This document shows positions 56,143 through 64,000 of a stretch of DNA of 64,000 nucleotides, in pieces (position 1 is the stretch's first letter; each line of letters opens with the position of its first letter). The DNA is taken from NCBI GenBank assembly GCA_963798805.1, contig CAWCVC010000002.1, forward strand, positions 1,006,075 to 1,070,074. The letters run 5' to 3'. Below the pieces are notes generated by a model. That model was not told the DNA's origin, searched no databases, and saw only the letters and a program-made list of their open reading frames with translations. Position numbers and translations under genes: made by a program. This stretch comes from CAVZCK01 sp963798805. GTDB taxonomy: Bacteria > Pseudomonadota > Alphaproteobacteria > Rhizobiales > Rhodomicrobiaceae.

Positions 56143-56669
56143 GTTTCGCACTCGCTCGCGAGGCGTAACTGTTCGAGAGCGAGACGCATTCGGGATTTGA
56201 CCGCATTCGGCGACAATACCAGCCTCGCGGCTATCTCGCCCAAAGAGAGCGCATCGACGAAGGATAGTTGGATGACCTGCAGTTGCTCCGGCGCCAGTCC
56301 GTCAAGTGCCCTCTTGATTTCGCTTCGATCCCGCTCTCCTGCCTTCAGCTTGTCGGCGGATGTCGGCGAGCGCTCACTTTCGCACACCCCGCAGGACCAG
56401 TGCCAGACCGCTTGTTTGCTCACCCTATCGATGCGGAGATCGCGTGCCGTCGCATAAATCCGCGCCGAGGCGCTGCCTCTTTCCTCGAAGTCGACGTGCA
56501 AATTGCTCCATACCGCCAGCATCGTATCTTGCGCGATCTTCTCAGCCGTTGCCCTGCCGTCACATTGGCGCATCAGCATGGCTTTGACCTTCGGGTAAAA
56601 GGCCGCAAACATGCACCGGAATGCTCTAGCGTCCCGGTCCCCCGTCATGGTCCTGTAGCGATCGCCCAT
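56139..56669 (-). CDS. ECF sigma-70 family RNA polymerase sigma factor
   Basis: About 176 residues. Region 2: AFRCMFAAFYPKVKAMLMRQ, AEKIAQDTMLAVWSN. Region 4: ALDGLAPEQLQVIQLSFVDALSLGEIAARLVLSPNAVKSRMRLALEQLR (helix-turn-helix). The start may be ATG 56669 or ATG 56648 (AGGA three bases before the latter). It is co-transcribed with the anti-sigma gene by a 4-base overlap, the usual order sigma then anti-sigma. Confidence 0.88.
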   Translation of the reverse strand: MGDRYRTMTGDRDARAFRCMFAAFYPKVKAMLMRQCDGRATAEKIAQDTMLAVWSNLHVDFEERGSASARIYATARDLRIDRVSKQAVWHWSCGVCESERSPTSADKLKAGERDRSEIKRALDGLAPEQLQVIQLSFVDALSLGEIAARLVLSPNAVKSRMRLALEQLRLASECET

Positions 56670-57347
56670 GCTTGCCCATGGCTCGGCCGCACTTGGCCAG
56701 AGCAACCCTCGTCCGCCCGAACGAAGACGAACAGCTTATCCTCTCGTGGATGACAGCATAATCTGTTCGCGTAATCGAGCCGACCTCACTCGATGATCTG
56801 TGCCCAGCTTTTTGCATCGACCGAGAGCGAATTTCTTAAGCCCGTGGGGAAATGATCGAATGAACAGCAGTGATCGCCTTTAGTCTTACGGCCTGCGCCT
56901 TGGCGCCGGCGTTTCCATTGCCGTTTTCATTGCCATTTCCACTGAACGATTTATCGGCCCCGTTGCCTGGGGGCCTCAGGGCCAGCGTCGAAATTGCTCT
57001 ACCGTTGACTTATCGCTCCCCGGCCAAGGAAAATCGCGACCCGCGCATCTTTTTCTCCTTGTTGCAGTCTTTTAAATTTTGCCCGGACAAAAATCTTGCT
57101 CCGTGCTTCTAAGGTGCGGCTTGCGCGGCCATGTGTCCCTGCCTCTGCGGAACGCCGCCGCATCGCGTTTCGATGCACGTGTCATCCTTCCCCATGAAAA
57201 GAGAGTTAACTTTTTCTCCGTGCTCATCATCGCTCGATTAATCGACCGTCATACCGCATCGGCTATTCTGAGATCGCCCTTCTTATTCTGCGGCCGGCTC
57301 GACGGCTGAATCGACCTGCAGGTCACCGGGAGTCCGATCGAGGAACG
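56670..57347. other. intergenic region with a Gly/Asn-rich coding relic
   Basis: About 680 bases between the divergent sigma-factor and FIST genes. On the minus strand, 57000-56844 reads ...PPGNGADKSFSGNGNENGNG, NAGAKAQAVRLKAITAVH, ending in TAA: the same Gly-Asn character as the subtilase repeat. A good ribosome site with ATG (AGGAGAAAAAGATG, near 57050) precedes it but in a frame that stops at once. It looks like a decayed small secreted gene upstream of the sigma operon. Confidence 0.4.
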
Positions 57348-58490
57348 ATGAAAGCTGAGACCTTGTCCTGGACCTCCGATGTCGGCTGGTCGGAACCACG
57401 GCATATCGCCACGTCAGCGCAGCTCGCGATCTATTTCGGCGCGCGTGAAACGATTGCCTGCGGCAATCGCTTCATTGAACTCCGCGAAATGTTTCCGGCC
57501 GCGGCTATCGTCGGCTGCAGCACGGGCGGACAGATTTTCGCGGGCGACGTGAATGACGAACTGGTTGCTGCAATCATATTCCAGTTCGAGAAAACCGAAA
57601 TCGCGGCGATTGACGAGGAGATTACAGACCGGCACGCCTCATTGGCGGCCGGGTCGCGTATCGGTGCACGGCTGAGGCGGCCGGATCTGAAGGGCGTCTT
57701 CATCCTCGCAGACGGCATTCACCTCAATGGCAGCGATTTGGTAGCGGGCGTCCTATCTTCCATTGGCCCCGGCGTGACCGTGACGGGTGGTCTCGCCGGA
57801 GACGGCACGCGCTTTCAGGAAACCGTGGTTGGAGTCGACGCAATTCCCCGCTCCAAACGGGTCGCCGCTATCGGATTTTACGGCTCTGCCATCTCGATCG
57901 GACACGGTAGCGCCGGCGGTTGGAACGAGTTCGGACCCAAGCGCAAGATAAGCCGATCCGCAGGCAACGTACTTTTCACCCTGGACGAGGAGCCCGCCCT
58001 CGATCTCTATGAGCGATATTTGGGTGACGAGGCGGAGGGATTGCCTGGCACGGCCTTGCTTTACCCGTTGCTGATCACGGATCCTGCGCGGCCCCGCCAT
58101 AGCGTCGTCCGTACCGTCCTCGGTGTTGATCGCCAAGAGCATTCGATGATTTTTGCCGGCAATGTCCCGCAAGGCTGGTCGGCGCAATTGATGCGGGGAC
58201 ATTTCGATGATCTGGCGGAAGGCGCAGCCGCCGCGGCTCGACAGGCCTCGACCGTCCGCCGGCCCCCTGGAACCGACGCTGCTGCGATACTGGTGAGCTG
58301 TATCGGCCGCAGGATACTGATGGGGCAGAGCGTCGTCGACGAGATCGCTGCGGTCGAAGCCAGTCTCGGGGAGGATGTTCATCAAATCGGCTTCTATTCT
58401 TATGGTGAAATCTCGCCACATGCCGCGTCCGGGGTCTGCGAACTTCACAACCAGACCATGACGGTGACGACGATAGCGGAAGCCGTGTAG
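57348..58490 (+). CDS. FIST-domain sensor protein
   Basis: 380 residues. FIST_N: LAIYFGARETIA, MFPAAAIVGCSTGGQIFAGDVNDELVAAIIFQFEKT, VFILADGIHLNGSDLVAGV, VTVTGGLAGDGTRF. FIST_C: LDLYERYLGDEAEGLPGTALLYPL, GNVPQGWSAQLMRG, ILVSCIGRRILMGQ, IGFYSYGEISPHAASGVCELHNQTMTVTTI. FIST proteins are thought to bind small ligands such as amino acids and to sit with chemotaxis or c-di-GMP proteins. Three bases separate it from the GGDEF-EAL gene, so the two are one operon. Confidence 0.9.
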   Translation: MKAETLSWTSDVGWSEPRHIATSAQLAIYFGARETIACGNRFIELREMFPAAAIVGCSTGGQIFAGDVNDELVAAIIFQFEKTEIAAIDEEITDRHASLAAGSRIGARLRRPDLKGVFILADGIHLNGSDLVAGVLSSIGPGVTVTGGLAGDGTRFQETVVGVDAIPRSKRVAAIGFYGSAISIGHGSAGGWNEFGPKRKISRSAGNVLFTLDEEPALDLYERYLGDEAEGLPGTALLYPLLITDPARPRHSVVRTVLGVDRQEHSMIFAGNVPQGWSAQLMRGHFDDLAEGAAAAARQASTVRRPPGTDAAAILVSCIGRRILMGQSVVDEIAAVEASLGEDVHQIGFYSYGEISPHAASGVCELHNQTMTVTTIAEAV

Positions 58491-58493
58491 CCG

Positions 58494-60872
58494 ATGCACA
58501 AGCTTCTCGAGAGACAGATAGCCAAGGCGACCGCCGTCTCCGGCGAGGTCGATCTGGAGCGGCTCTACGGGCTGGTCAGTCAAGCCTACGAAGAATTCGA
58601 CCGGGATCGGATCAGATCGGATCGTGCCACCAGGCTGATGATCGAGGAGGTCGATGCGCATCACAAGGCGCGCGAAGCCGCGCTCGACCGCCTCGCCTGC
58701 CAAAATCGCATATTGGACGCCGCCCTTGCGCATATGGCGCAAGGGGTGGCGATGTTCGATGCCGATCAGCGCCTTGTCGTCAGCAATGCTCGCTATGCCG
58801 AGATTTACGATCTTCCCCCATCGCTGACGGCTCCCGGTACACCTTTCGCTCAGCTCGCCGAATATCGGCTCTCAAAGGATTTCTACGTTGGGGAACCTCC
58901 CGACGAATACGATCCACGCCGCGTCGCTGACGCATTGTCGGTTCGCAGCGCCGTGCACGAGTTCAAGGACGGCCGGATCATTGCGATTACCCGTCGCCCG
59001 ATTCAGAACGGCGGGTGGGTCACAACCCACGAGGACATCACTGAGCGCGAGCGCTTATATGCCGAACTCAAGCGACAGCACGAGATCGTGAAAGAGCAAC
59101 AGGAGCAGCTGCTCCTGCGGACTATGCAATTCGACGCCGCAATAAACAATATGACGGAGGGGCTCTGCTTCTTCGATGGCGAGGAGCGGCTGATCATCTG
59201 CAATAAGCGCTACATCGAGATGTATAATCTTCGCGCGCAGTCCGTCTATCCCGGTATTGACCTGCGCGAAGTTATCCGGCTCCGCAAAGAGGCCGGGCAT
59301 TTCCCCAACATGTCCGTCGATGAATTCTACGAGCAGCGCCACGCCATCGCGCTCGCCGGTCGACCATCCGACACAGAGGTGGAATTGACCAACGGTCGTG
59401 TTCTCGAAATTCATCACCGGCCTATGCCCGATGGCGGCTGGGTTGCCACCCAGGAAGACATAACCGAGCGACGGCGCGCCGAGGCCAAGGTTGCCCATAT
59501 GGCTCATCATGACAGCCTGACCGACCTGCCCAATCGCGTACTCCTGGCGAGAAGGCTCGAAGAGGCGATCGCGCGGGCGTCTTGCGGTGAGATGATCGCT
59601 CTGCACCTCTTCGATCTGGACCATTTCAAAAACGTAAATGATACGCTCGGCCATCCAGTTGGCGACAAGCTGCTGCGCCTGGCGGGCGAGCGTCTCAAGC
59701 GCTTGGTCAGAGAATGCGATACGGTGGCGCGCACCGGCGGTGACGAGTTCGCCATCATTCAGAACGGCCTCAAGCAGCTTTCGGAAGCCTCGGCCTTTGC
59801 CGAGCGCCTCATCCAGTGCATTTGCGCGCCCTTCGAAATCGATGGCCGCGAGGTTGTCGTAGGCACCAGCGTCGGCATCGCAATCAGCCCGGCTAACGGT
59901 AACGATAGCAACGAGCTCATCCGCAATGCGGACCTGGCGCTATACCGGTCCAAAGCCGAAGGGCGAAGCACCTACCGCTTCTTCGAGGCGGAAATGGACC
60001 GGCTGATGAAGGCGCGGCGGGCGCTGGAGCATGACCTCCGCAAGGCCGTCATCGCGGGCCAATTCGAGCTTCATTTCCAGCCGGTCGTCGATCTGGAGAC
60101 GAACCACATTACCTGTTGCGAAGCGCTGCTGCGGTGGCGGCACCCGCAAAAGGGCATGATTCAGCCGGATGCCTTCATTTCGCTCGCAGAGGAAATCGGA
60201 GCGATCGTCCCACTCGGTGAATGGGTCATACGTGAGGCTTGCAGGACGGCTGCCAGTTGGCCAAGTCCGATCAAAGTGTCGGTCAATCTCTCGCCGGTTC
60301 AGTTCCGCAATGCCGATTTGCGCCGCATCGTGGTCAGCGCGCTGGCTGCCTCCGGCTTGCCACCGGAACAGCTCCAATTGGAAATTACCGAGAATGTTCT
60401 GCTGACCGGCAGCGACGTCGTGCTGGAAACTTTCAATCAGCTTCGGAAGATTGGGGTTCAGATTGCACTGGACGATTTCGGGGTCGGTTACTCCTCGCTC
60501 GCCTATCTCCGACAATTTTCGTTCGACAACATCAAAATCGATCGCTCGTTCGTAAGAGAGATCATGGAAAGCCCGAGCTCACGATGCATCATCCAGGCAG
60601 TAGCGGATTTGGCCAGTGGATTGAACATGATCGCGACGGCCGAAGGCGTCGAGACCGCGGAGCAGAGAGCGGCGGTGCTGGCGGCGGGCTGCTCGGAGAT
60701 TCAGGGCTTTCTCATCAGCCGCGCCGTGCCGGCCGAACAGCTGGCGGAACTGTTTGAGCGCAGCGGCATACGGGCAACCAAAGCGACGACTTCGTCGGAC
60801 GAGGAAGTCGCCTCGTCGAAGGAAGCCTTCAGTGCTGCCACGGACCGCAAAACGGCTGCGCAGTCGGGGTAA
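58494..60872 (+). CDS. PAS-PAS-GGDEF-EAL c-di-GMP enzyme
   Basis: 792 residues. An N-terminal helix is followed by two PAS domains (about residues 75-180, AHMAQGVAMFDADQRLVVSNARYAEIYDLP; and 205-325, NNMTEGLCFFDGEERLIICNKRYIEMYNL). The diguanylate cyclase domain has an intact GGDEF (415-419); the phosphodiesterase domain has EAL at 543-545 plus NLSPVQF, EITENVLL and DDFGVGYSSL. Both activities look possible. No membrane helix is seen, so it is a cytosolic sensor-enzyme, presumably driven by the FIST partner upstream. Confidence 0.93.
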   Translation: MHKLLERQIAKATAVSGEVDLERLYGLVSQAYEEFDRDRIRSDRATRLMIEEVDAHHKAREAALDRLACQNRILDAALAHMAQGVAMFDADQRLVVSNARYAEIYDLPPSLTAPGTPFAQLAEYRLSKDFYVGEPPDEYDPRRVADALSVRSAVHEFKDGRIIAITRRPIQNGGWVTTHEDITERERLYAELKRQHEIVKEQQEQLLLRTMQFDAAINNMTEGLCFFDGEERLIICNKRYIEMYNLRAQSVYPGIDLREVIRLRKEAGHFPNMSVDEFYEQRHAIALAGRPSDTEVELTNGRVLEIHHRPMPDGGWVATQEDITERRRAEAKVAHMAHHDSLTDLPNRVLLARRLEEAIARASCGEMIALHLFDLDHFKNVNDTLGHPVGDKLLRLAGERLKRLVRECDTVARTGGDEFAIIQNGLKQLSEASAFAERLIQCICAPFEIDGREVVVGTSVGIAISPANGNDSNELIRNADLALYRSKAEGRSTYRFFEAEMDRLMKARRALEHDLRKAVIAGQFELHFQPVVDLETNHITCCEALLRWRHPQKGMIQPDAFISLAEEIGAIVPLGEWVIREACRTAASWPSPIKVSVNLSPVQFRNADLRRIVVSALAASGLPPEQLQLEITENVLLTGSDVVLETFNQLRKIGVQIALDDFGVGYSSLAYLRQFSFDNIKIDRSFVREIMESPSSRCIIQAVADLASGLNMIATAEGVETAEQRAAVLAAGCSEIQGFLISRAVPAEQLAELFERSGIRATKATTSSDEEVASSKEAFSAATDRKTAAQSG

Positions 60873-61207
60873 TCTGCTCGTCGCCGCCGTAGGTCCGCAA
60901 GCTCTCCAGCTGAAATCTTGCGAAGGCTGATCTTAGAGCGCGATCAGGAAAAGTGGAATCCGGTTTTCCGTCCGATCGCGCGACCGGCAAAGAATCGAGA
61001 GCGGGCCTCTAAGCTCAAGTGTTTCCATCTAAATCGATCCCGCTCTAGCCGTTCTTATGCGTCCGAGCAGGCTATCTTCTTTCCGTTCTTGCTGGGCGAG
61101 GTGATCCGTCCTGTGCGGACACGTCCGGCAGGCTGATCGGCTCGAGTACGCTGTCGACGCGCTGAAGGTGGATGGTCCGGGCTCCTGGGGCGGTCATGCC
61201 CCACCAT
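60873..61207. other. intergenic region holding repeat copy 3 and the 3' flank of the IS1380 gene
   Basis: 335 bases. Apart from the dispersed repeat at 60934-61049 I see no gene. The left end of the IS1380 element should lie here but I could not find matching terminal inverted repeats on both sides of the transposase gene. Confidence 0.4.
60934..61049. repeat. ~115-bp TIR repeat (MITE-like), copy 3
   Basis: The best-preserved copy: starts TAGAGCGCGATCAGGAAAAG and ends GATCCCGCTCTAGC, so the ends form an inverted repeat (CTAGAGCGsGATC). The inner hairpin GCGCGATC-A-GGAAAA ... TTTTCC-GTCC-GATCGCGC is intact. It lies after the GGDEF-EAL gene, before the oppositely oriented transposase. Confidence 0.85.
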
Positions 61208-62575
61208 TCATGGCCCGGACGATTGCAGCCGGAAGGCAACGAGGCTGAACAGCTCGGCCTCCGGGCAGCACGAGGCGAGTGCCACACGGATGCGGCTCGC
61301 GGTCTCGACGAAACGTCCGGCGATTTTCAGCAGGCGCAGGCGAATGCTGGCGAACTCGCTTTGCCGCAAAGGATGCCAGGACGGCACGCAATCGCGCACA
61401 TCGAGCATCAGCCAATAGGCGGCGGTGTGCAGAATGAGCCGCATCTGATTAGCAAGCGGCGATCGGCAGCTGGTGCGATCGGATGCGAGTTGCGCTTTAT
61501 GTTGCTTGATCAGATTCTCTGCCTGTCCCCTCTCGCAGTAGAGGGTCGCATAGATGTGCTCGGCGTTGCCTTTCGCCAGCGAGGTGACGGCATAGCGGAT
61601 GTCGAGCCCGCGGCGGAGCATGTCGTCCTCATGACTGGCGCTCGCCTCGATACGTGCCACAACACGGCGCTCCCTGGCCCAGGATTTTGCCGCATAGCGC
61701 GTTTCGGCGAAGCCGCGCAGAACGGCAAGTTGCTCCTCGGCGCGGCGCGTCCGGATATCATCGGCCTCCGGTTCGACCAAGCGGTCGAGCACGGTATTGC
61801 CAGCAAAGCCGAAGACATAGTCGATGCCATTGGCCTCACACCAGCTCATAACTTCTTCTCGGCCGTAGTGACTATCGCCACGAATGGTGATGCGCGTATC
61901 GGACCAATGCCGGCGAATGCGATTGATCAGACGGCGCAGTAATCCACGGACTTCCTTGCCTGAGGGCGTCTTGCCCGGACGCAGGATCATGGTGACCGGG
62001 CGGCCCGTCGCTGTCTCATAGATGTGGATCGGCAGAAAGCAGCGCTCGTCGTAATGGGCGTTCCATTCCGACAGTTTCTGATGGCCGTGCACCACGTCGA
62101 GCGTGTCATCGATGTCCAGCACCACCGATGCCGGCGGCATCTTGTAGCTCCGGCACCAGATGTCGACGAGCGCATAGGTCAGGCGGATGATCTCCTTCAG
62201 CGTCGGCGCGTTCTCCCAGCGCGAGATGGTCGGCTGCGAGCATAGATCATTGCCCGTGTCGGGCAGCCGCCCGCAGGCAAGCTTGAAGGCGGCATCGCAG
62301 CGCAGCCAGTCGAAGTCATTGCCATCCGCGTAGCCGCAGGCGATCGCCAACATGCGCCCTTTCAGTATGTCCTCAACTGTGTGCGTAATATGCGCCCGAT
62401 CGCGCCGGTCGGCGATCAAAGCAGCGAGAGTTTGGGAGAGAGCCCGCCGACGCTCGGCAAGCGCGAGCAGCATGACGCCGCTGTCGGAGGAGAGACGACC
62501 GCCATCGAAGGCAGCTGTGACTTTCTTGTGCGACACGGCTGGATAGGGAACGGTGAGCGGGCTATCGTCGGTCAT
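61208..62575 (-). CDS. IS1380-family transposase
   Basis: 455 residues from ATG 62575 (MTDDSPLTVPYPAVSHKKVT), the normal length. Blocks: AAFDGGRLSSDSGVMLLALAERR, LACGYADGNDFDWLRCDAAFKLACGR, SVVLDIDDTLDVVHGHQK (first Asp), FLPIHIYETATGRPVTMILRPGKTPSG, TIRGDSHYGREEVMSWCEANGIDYVFGFAGN (second Asp) and ERGQAENLIKQHKAQLASDRTSC (Glu). The frame is intact, so the element may be functional. I could not place the terminal inverted repeats with confidence. Confidence 0.9.
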   Translation of the reverse strand: MTDDSPLTVPYPAVSHKKVTAAFDGGRLSSDSGVMLLALAERRRALSQTLAALIADRRDRAHITHTVEDILKGRMLAIACGYADGNDFDWLRCDAAFKLACGRLPDTGNDLCSQPTISRWENAPTLKEIIRLTYALVDIWCRSYKMPPASVVLDIDDTLDVVHGHQKLSEWNAHYDERCFLPIHIYETATGRPVTMILRPGKTPSGKEVRGLLRRLINRIRRHWSDTRITIRGDSHYGREEVMSWCEANGIDYVFGFAGNTVLDRLVEPEADDIRTRRAEEQLAVLRGFAETRYAAKSWARERRVVARIEASASHEDDMLRRGLDIRYAVTSLAKGNAEHIYATLYCERGQAENLIKQHKAQLASDRTSCRSPLANQMRLILHTAAYWLMLDVRDCVPSWHPLRQSEFASIRLRLLKIAGRFVETASRIRVALASCCPEAELFSLVAFRLQSSGP

Positions 62576-62826
62576 GGCGGGTGTGGCTCTGCGCTGCGGC
62601 GCGCATAGGATGGCTTCGACACCCATTTCCTACGCAAGTTCAATGCCTTGCGCCACATTCGCCAGCGCAATTTCTAACTGCGGCTGAATAAGATCGGCTA
62701 GCTCATTTTTTCAGGCTTCATAGCCGCTCGAGGTTCGCACTCGGATTCGAGAGCTATACATTTTCGTAATGGTCGGATTGGGCTGACCCGCGCGGAAGGA
62801 GCCGCCCCGGGCCAGCGGAGGGAAGT

Positions 62827-63135
62827 TCAATCCTTTGGATTGGCGCTTTCGGCCTTGTTCTCCAGGATCTTGCCGGTTATGGCATCGACGCCGATTTCGC
62901 GCCATTGCTTACCCTTGCGGATATCGAACGAGTAGCGCAGACCGCTGCCGCCACCTTCGCGTTCCAATTCCTCCTTCATGATCTTGCCGGGATAGGTCCT
63001 CAAGGCGATCTGGCGTGCCCGCTGCATGGTGATGTTGGCCTCTTTGAGCACGCTCGGCTGAGCGGCGTAGACCGGTAGTGGGCCGATGGTCAGAGCGGTC
63101 GCCGCGGCCGCGAGAAAAAGTCGGGTCTTGGTCAT
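62827..63135 (-). CDS. PepSY-domain secreted protein
   Basis: 102 residues from ATG 63135 (GGGAG seven bases upstream). Signal peptide MTKTRLFLAAAATALTIGPLPVYA, then one PepSY domain: ITMQRARQIALRTYPGKIMKEELEREGGGSGLRYSFDIRKGKQWREIGVDAITGKILENK. Such single-domain proteins are periplasmic, often with two-component or redox genes, and are thought to inhibit peptidases or bind ligands. It stands alone here. Confidence 0.9.
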   Translation of the reverse strand: MTKTRLFLAAAATALTIGPLPVYAAQPSVLKEANITMQRARQIALRTYPGKIMKEELEREGGGSGLRYSFDIRKGKQWREIGVDAITGKILENKAESANPKD

Positions 63136-63469
63136 GCGATACTCCCGATATCTTGATGTCTGCCGCGCAAGAGGCGCGGGCTCCTATCGAACTCAATGCC
63201 AAAAGAAGGTGTGTGGATGCATTGCCGCCGCCATACGGATTCGTAAGGCGGACAGATTGTCGGCGTAGTGGATCAAACCTGACATTTGAGTCCCTCGCGC
63301 CGTGTGGTTGGATTAGGGTAGAAATTCAAATGTCAGGGAAATTTGATTCATCAGCAAAAGTCTAGTTGTTCGAAACGTTAGATTCGAACAACTAGCGCCC
63401 GGCTCAGAAGGGCGATTGGCTCCGCCGGCGCATGCGGCTGTTGCATCCGGGTCGGATCGCGACCGGATG
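63136..63469. other. intergenic region with two perfect inverted repeats
   Basis: 334 bases without a gene. CCTGACATTTGA (63278-63289) pairs with TCAAATGTCAGG (63326-63337). Then CTAGTTGTTCGAA (63362-63374) pairs with TTCGAACAACTAG (63383-63395) over an 8-base loop; no T-run follows. Either could be an operator or a terminator-like hairpin at the end of the VOC gene. Confidence 0.55.
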
Positions 63470-63853
63470 CTATTCCAAATCCAGCTTCGGAAATGTCGCG
63501 GCTTCGAGCTTGTTGCCGTCCGGATCGATGATGAAGGCGCTGAAATAGACCGTCCTGGTCGCCTGGCGTTCGCCGGGCGCGCCATCGTCGGCGGCTCCAA
63601 TTGCCAGGGCAGTCGCATGGAAGCTTTCCACCGCATCCCTGCCGCGAGCCCGCAGGCAAATGTGCATTCCGGGATTTTCGAGCCGAGGCGTTTCGGGACG
63701 GCTGTTCAGCCAGAACTCGGGGTAGCTTTTGCCAAAGCCGATAGACGTATCGCGGGTCACCAATCTCGAAAGACCAAGCGGCGCCAGGACGACATCATAG
63801 AACCGGCCCGCCGCCTGGAGGTCGCGCACGGGGATGGAGACGTGATCGATCAT
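63470..63853 (-). CDS. VOC (glyoxalase/bleomycin-resistance fold) family protein
   Basis: 127 residues. MIDHVSIPVRDLQAAGRFYDVVLAPLGL (first metal His in DHVSI), IGFGKSYPEFWLN, NPGMHICLRARGRDAVESFHATALAIGAADDGAPGERQ (second His in GMHICL), YFSAFIIDPDGNKLEAATFPK (Glu in KLEA). All metal-site positions are present. A small lactoylglutathione-lyase-like enzyme of unknown substrate. Confidence 0.88.
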   Translation of the reverse strand: MIDHVSIPVRDLQAAGRFYDVVLAPLGLSRLVTRDTSIGFGKSYPEFWLNSRPETPRLENPGMHICLRARGRDAVESFHATALAIGAADDGAPGERQATRTVYFSAFIIDPDGNKLEAATFPKLDLE

Positions 63854-63903
63854 GAGGTCATCGTGGGCTCGGATATGAGCATCGGCAATAGCGCTGCTTC
63901 GGC

Positions 63904-64000
63904 TAGAGCGCGATCAGAAAAAAATGGAGTCCGGTTTTCCGTCCGATCGCGCGACCAGCAAAGAATCGAGAGCGGCCTCTGAGCTTAAATGTTTTCATCT
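63904..64000. repeat. ~115-bp TIR repeat (MITE-like), copy 4, cut by the window end
   Basis: TAGAGCGCGATCAGAAAAAA ... GAGCTTAAATGTTTTCATCT, more diverged than copies 1-3 (extra A residues, GAGTCC for GAATCC) but with the GATCGCGC arm intact. Its right end lies beyond the window. Confidence 0.8.

Noticed and set aside
61054..62760. Exact ends of the IS1380 element
   Set aside because: I could not find matching terminal repeats or a target duplication around the transposase, so no element boundaries are given.

Overview
The window is a high-GC, gene-dense stretch of an alphaproteobacterial chromosome, most likely of the order Hyphomicrobiales (Rhizobiales). Several gene types point there: ribosomal protein L21 with a long C-terminal helix-hairpin-helix tail, an EipA (DUF1134) envelope protein, a GTP cyclohydrolase II with a degenerate N-terminal RibB-like half, heme A synthase of the COX15 type, and small DUF2842 and DUF1330 proteins. 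GANTC sites (the CcrM methylation target) also coincide with apparent frameshifts.

Region 1 (1-13.3 kb) is mostly housekeeping: a DUF883-type protein cut by the window edge, an RlpA-like lipoprotein-type protein, a receiver/ATPase regulator, the ABC-F ATPase Uup, CTP synthase (pyrG), cytochrome b561, two riboflavin-type enzymes, a Tat-exported glucan protein (OpgD type), EipA and an unknown coiled-coil secreted protein. Region 2 (13.4-29.1 kb) holds isovaleryl-CoA dehydrogenase, RimO, an AsmA protein, the L21/L27 pair, an isolated soxXA cytochrome pair, thiD, moaB and moaE, an SDR enzyme, an OmpA-domain protein and kdsA. Region 3 (29.3-38.0 kb) is a branched-chain amino-acid type ABC importer with an acyl-CoA ligase gene inside the operon. 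Two copies of a double-hairpin element lie in opposite orientation, one just upstream of the operon and one before its last ATPase gene. Region 4 (38.1-42.8 kb) has ctaA, a nuclease, an M42/M20-like peptidase, a small acetyltransferase and a pirin.

Region 5 (about 42.9-52.4 kb) is accessory. It contains glutaminyl-tRNA synthetase with a nearby tRNA-Gln(CUG) gene, an orphan C-terminal Cas1 fragment, an MmeI-like restriction-modification gene cut by an IS256-family element, a broken primase, an AlpA-type regulator, an unknown protein, and a tyrosine integrase next to a tRNA-Asn 3' fragment that looks like an attachment site. Region 6 (52.4-64 kb) has a Gly/Asn-repeat subtilase convergent with an ECF sigma/ChrR-like membrane anti-sigma pair, a FIST sensor plus PAS-GGDEF-EAL operon, an IS1380-family transposase, a PepSY protein and a VOC protein.

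Three dispersed repeat families recur between genes. One is a ~115-bp element with terminal inverted repeats (four copies, two of them between convergent genes whose stop codons lie in or at its ends). The second is the double-hairpin element (two copies). The third is a GTCGCCCCGG...CCGGGGCGAC hairpin family (at least six copies). Six conserved genes are frameshifted in this sequence. Five of the breaks fall within a base or two of a GACTC motif, which suggests base-calling error at methylated sites rather than gene decay.
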